Assembly: GCA_024763435.1 (NCBI GenBank)
Contig: JANTFN010000109.1
Span: forward strand, 1 to 6,235
Length of the DNA: 6,235 nt
Reading direction: 5' to 3'
Source of the DNA: Thermodesulfobacteriota bacterium
GTDB taxonomy: Bacteria; Desulfobacterota; S145-22
How positions within the stretch are numbered: position 1 is the first letter of the stretch; every line of letters starts with the position of its first letter. The position numbers were made by a program, and so were the translations under genes. Below, one piece after another: positions 5,977 to 6,235 of this stretch. The notes beneath the pieces were generated by a model. The model worked only from the letters and a program-made list of their open reading frames with translations, was not told where the DNA came from and searched no databases.

Positions 5977-6005
5977 TTGACATATTAGAAAAGAATACGT
6001 AAAAA
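5977..6005 (+). promoter_or_regulatory. Candidate sigma-70-type promoter before the zinc-ribbon gene
   Basis: A perfect -35 hexamer TTGACA (5977-5982) is followed after 17 bases by TAAAAA (6000-6005), a 4-of-6 match to TATAAT. The surroundings are AT-rich. Transcription would start near 6012, giving a leader of about 73 bases before the ATG at 6085. It sits immediately downstream of the OFOR beta stop codon, separating the last gene from the operon. Confidence 0.55.
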
Positions 6006-6010
6006 TCGAT

Positions 6011-6045
6011 GTCAGAGCGGTAGGAGGTTAGATTCCCTGCCGGAC
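6011..6045 (+). promoter_or_regulatory. Potential stem-loop in the leader of the zinc-ribbon gene
   Basis: CGGTAGG (6018-6024) pairs with CCTGCCG (6036-6042) over seven base pairs including one G-U, around an 11-base loop. GTC (6011-6013) and GAC (6043-6045) can extend the stem beyond an AGAG bulge. The structure would begin at about the predicted transcription start. It contains the SD-like TAGGAGG but lies well before the real ribosome binding site. Function is unknown: it may stabilise the 5' end or regulate translation. Confidence 0.35.
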
Positions 6046-6066
6046 CGACTTAATTACAAAGAATTG

Positions 6067-6074
6067 AAAGGAGG
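6067..6074 (+). promoter_or_regulatory. Ribosome binding site of the zinc-ribbon gene
   Basis: AAAGGAGG is separated by ten bases from the ATG at 6085. It supports that start even though the gene is cut by the window edge. Confidence 0.7.
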
Positions 6075-6084
6075 CATTAGCACC

Positions 6085-6235
6085 ATGTCAAACAAAGCAG
6101 AAGGTATTTTTAAGTGCCAATCGTGTGGCGGAGAAGCCGAACTATTCATTGACGACACCCTAAGTGACGAGAAAAAAGTCGGAACGCTGGTATGTAAAGC
6201 CTGTGGTTCCAAGGAAATTGTCACACTTGAAAACG
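6085..6235 (+). CDS. Small zinc-ribbon protein, 3' end beyond the window (partial)
   Basis: Fifty residues are visible with no stop codon before the window edge. Two knuckles, CQSCG (Cys11, Cys14) and CKACG (Cys37, Cys40), are separated by a 22-residue acidic/basic stretch, the pattern of a zinc ribbon or rubredoxin-like fold. No enzyme domain is seen in this part, so whether it is a stand-alone small protein or the N-terminus of a larger one is unknown. It has its own candidate promoter and a strong ribosome binding site, so it is probably transcribed separately from the OFOR genes. No more specific function can be assigned. Confidence 0.75.
   Translation, partial: MSNKAEGIFKCQSCGGEAELFIDDTLSDEKKVGTLVCKACGSKEIVTLEN

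Noticed and set aside
6018..6045. tRNA fragment or attachment site suggested by GGTTAGATTCCC
   Set aside because: It resembles a T-loop, but the flanking five bases on each side do not form the T-arm stem, and no acceptor, D or anticodon arms are present.

Overview
The window is a compact cluster of genes all on the + strand, from what looks like a strictly anaerobic bacterium. Three things suggest this: a rubredoxin-like protein, three consecutive rubrerythrin/ferritin-like diiron genes, and a two-gene oxygen-sensitive 2-oxoacid:ferredoxin oxidoreductase (OFOR). Protein flavour, moderate GC and strong AGGAGG-type ribosome binding sites fit a deltaproteobacterial (Desulfobacterota, for example Syntrophobacterales-like) origin. 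The taxon is inference only.

Layout. 21-215: a seven-cysteine small rubredoxin-like protein. 295-1662: an FAD-dependent pyridine nucleotide-disulfide oxidoreductase of the CoA-disulfide reductase/NADH oxidase group. 1647-1789: two 7-bp-period repeat tracts. The first is purine-rich and supplies the last codons and stop of the flavoprotein gene. The second is pyrimidine-rich and in opposite orientation. 1812-2303: a rubrerythrin with a C-terminal rubredoxin domain and a TTG start. 2340-2873 and 2901-3407: two further rubrerythrin-like diiron proteins without rubredoxin domains. 3400-5106: OFOR gamma-alpha fusion subunit, overlapping the preceding diiron gene by 8 bp. 5109-5963: OFOR beta (TPP-binding) subunit. 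5964-6084: a promoter and a potentially structured leader. 6085 to the window end: the start of a small zinc-ribbon protein, cut off by the window.

How the genes may work together. The flavoprotein could pass NAD(P)H electrons to small thiol or iron carriers. The rubredoxin-like protein and the rubredoxin domain of the rubrerythrin could feed diiron centres that reduce peroxide or O2. The OFOR pair converts a 2-oxoacid plus CoA to acyl-CoA, or the reverse, with a low-potential carrier. The tight packing from 1812 to 5963 argues for one transcript linking peroxide/O2 defence to an O2-labile central enzyme. No ferredoxin gene is visible, so the OFOR electron partner lies elsewhere or is unconventional.

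The points most worth a second look are the OFOR beta subunit, where Gln stands at the position expected for one iron-sulfur ligand; the triple diiron block coupled to OFOR; the opposed heptad repeats at the end of the flavoprotein gene; and the extra cysteine group of the first protein. I see no CRISPR array, transposon, rRNA or tRNA gene.
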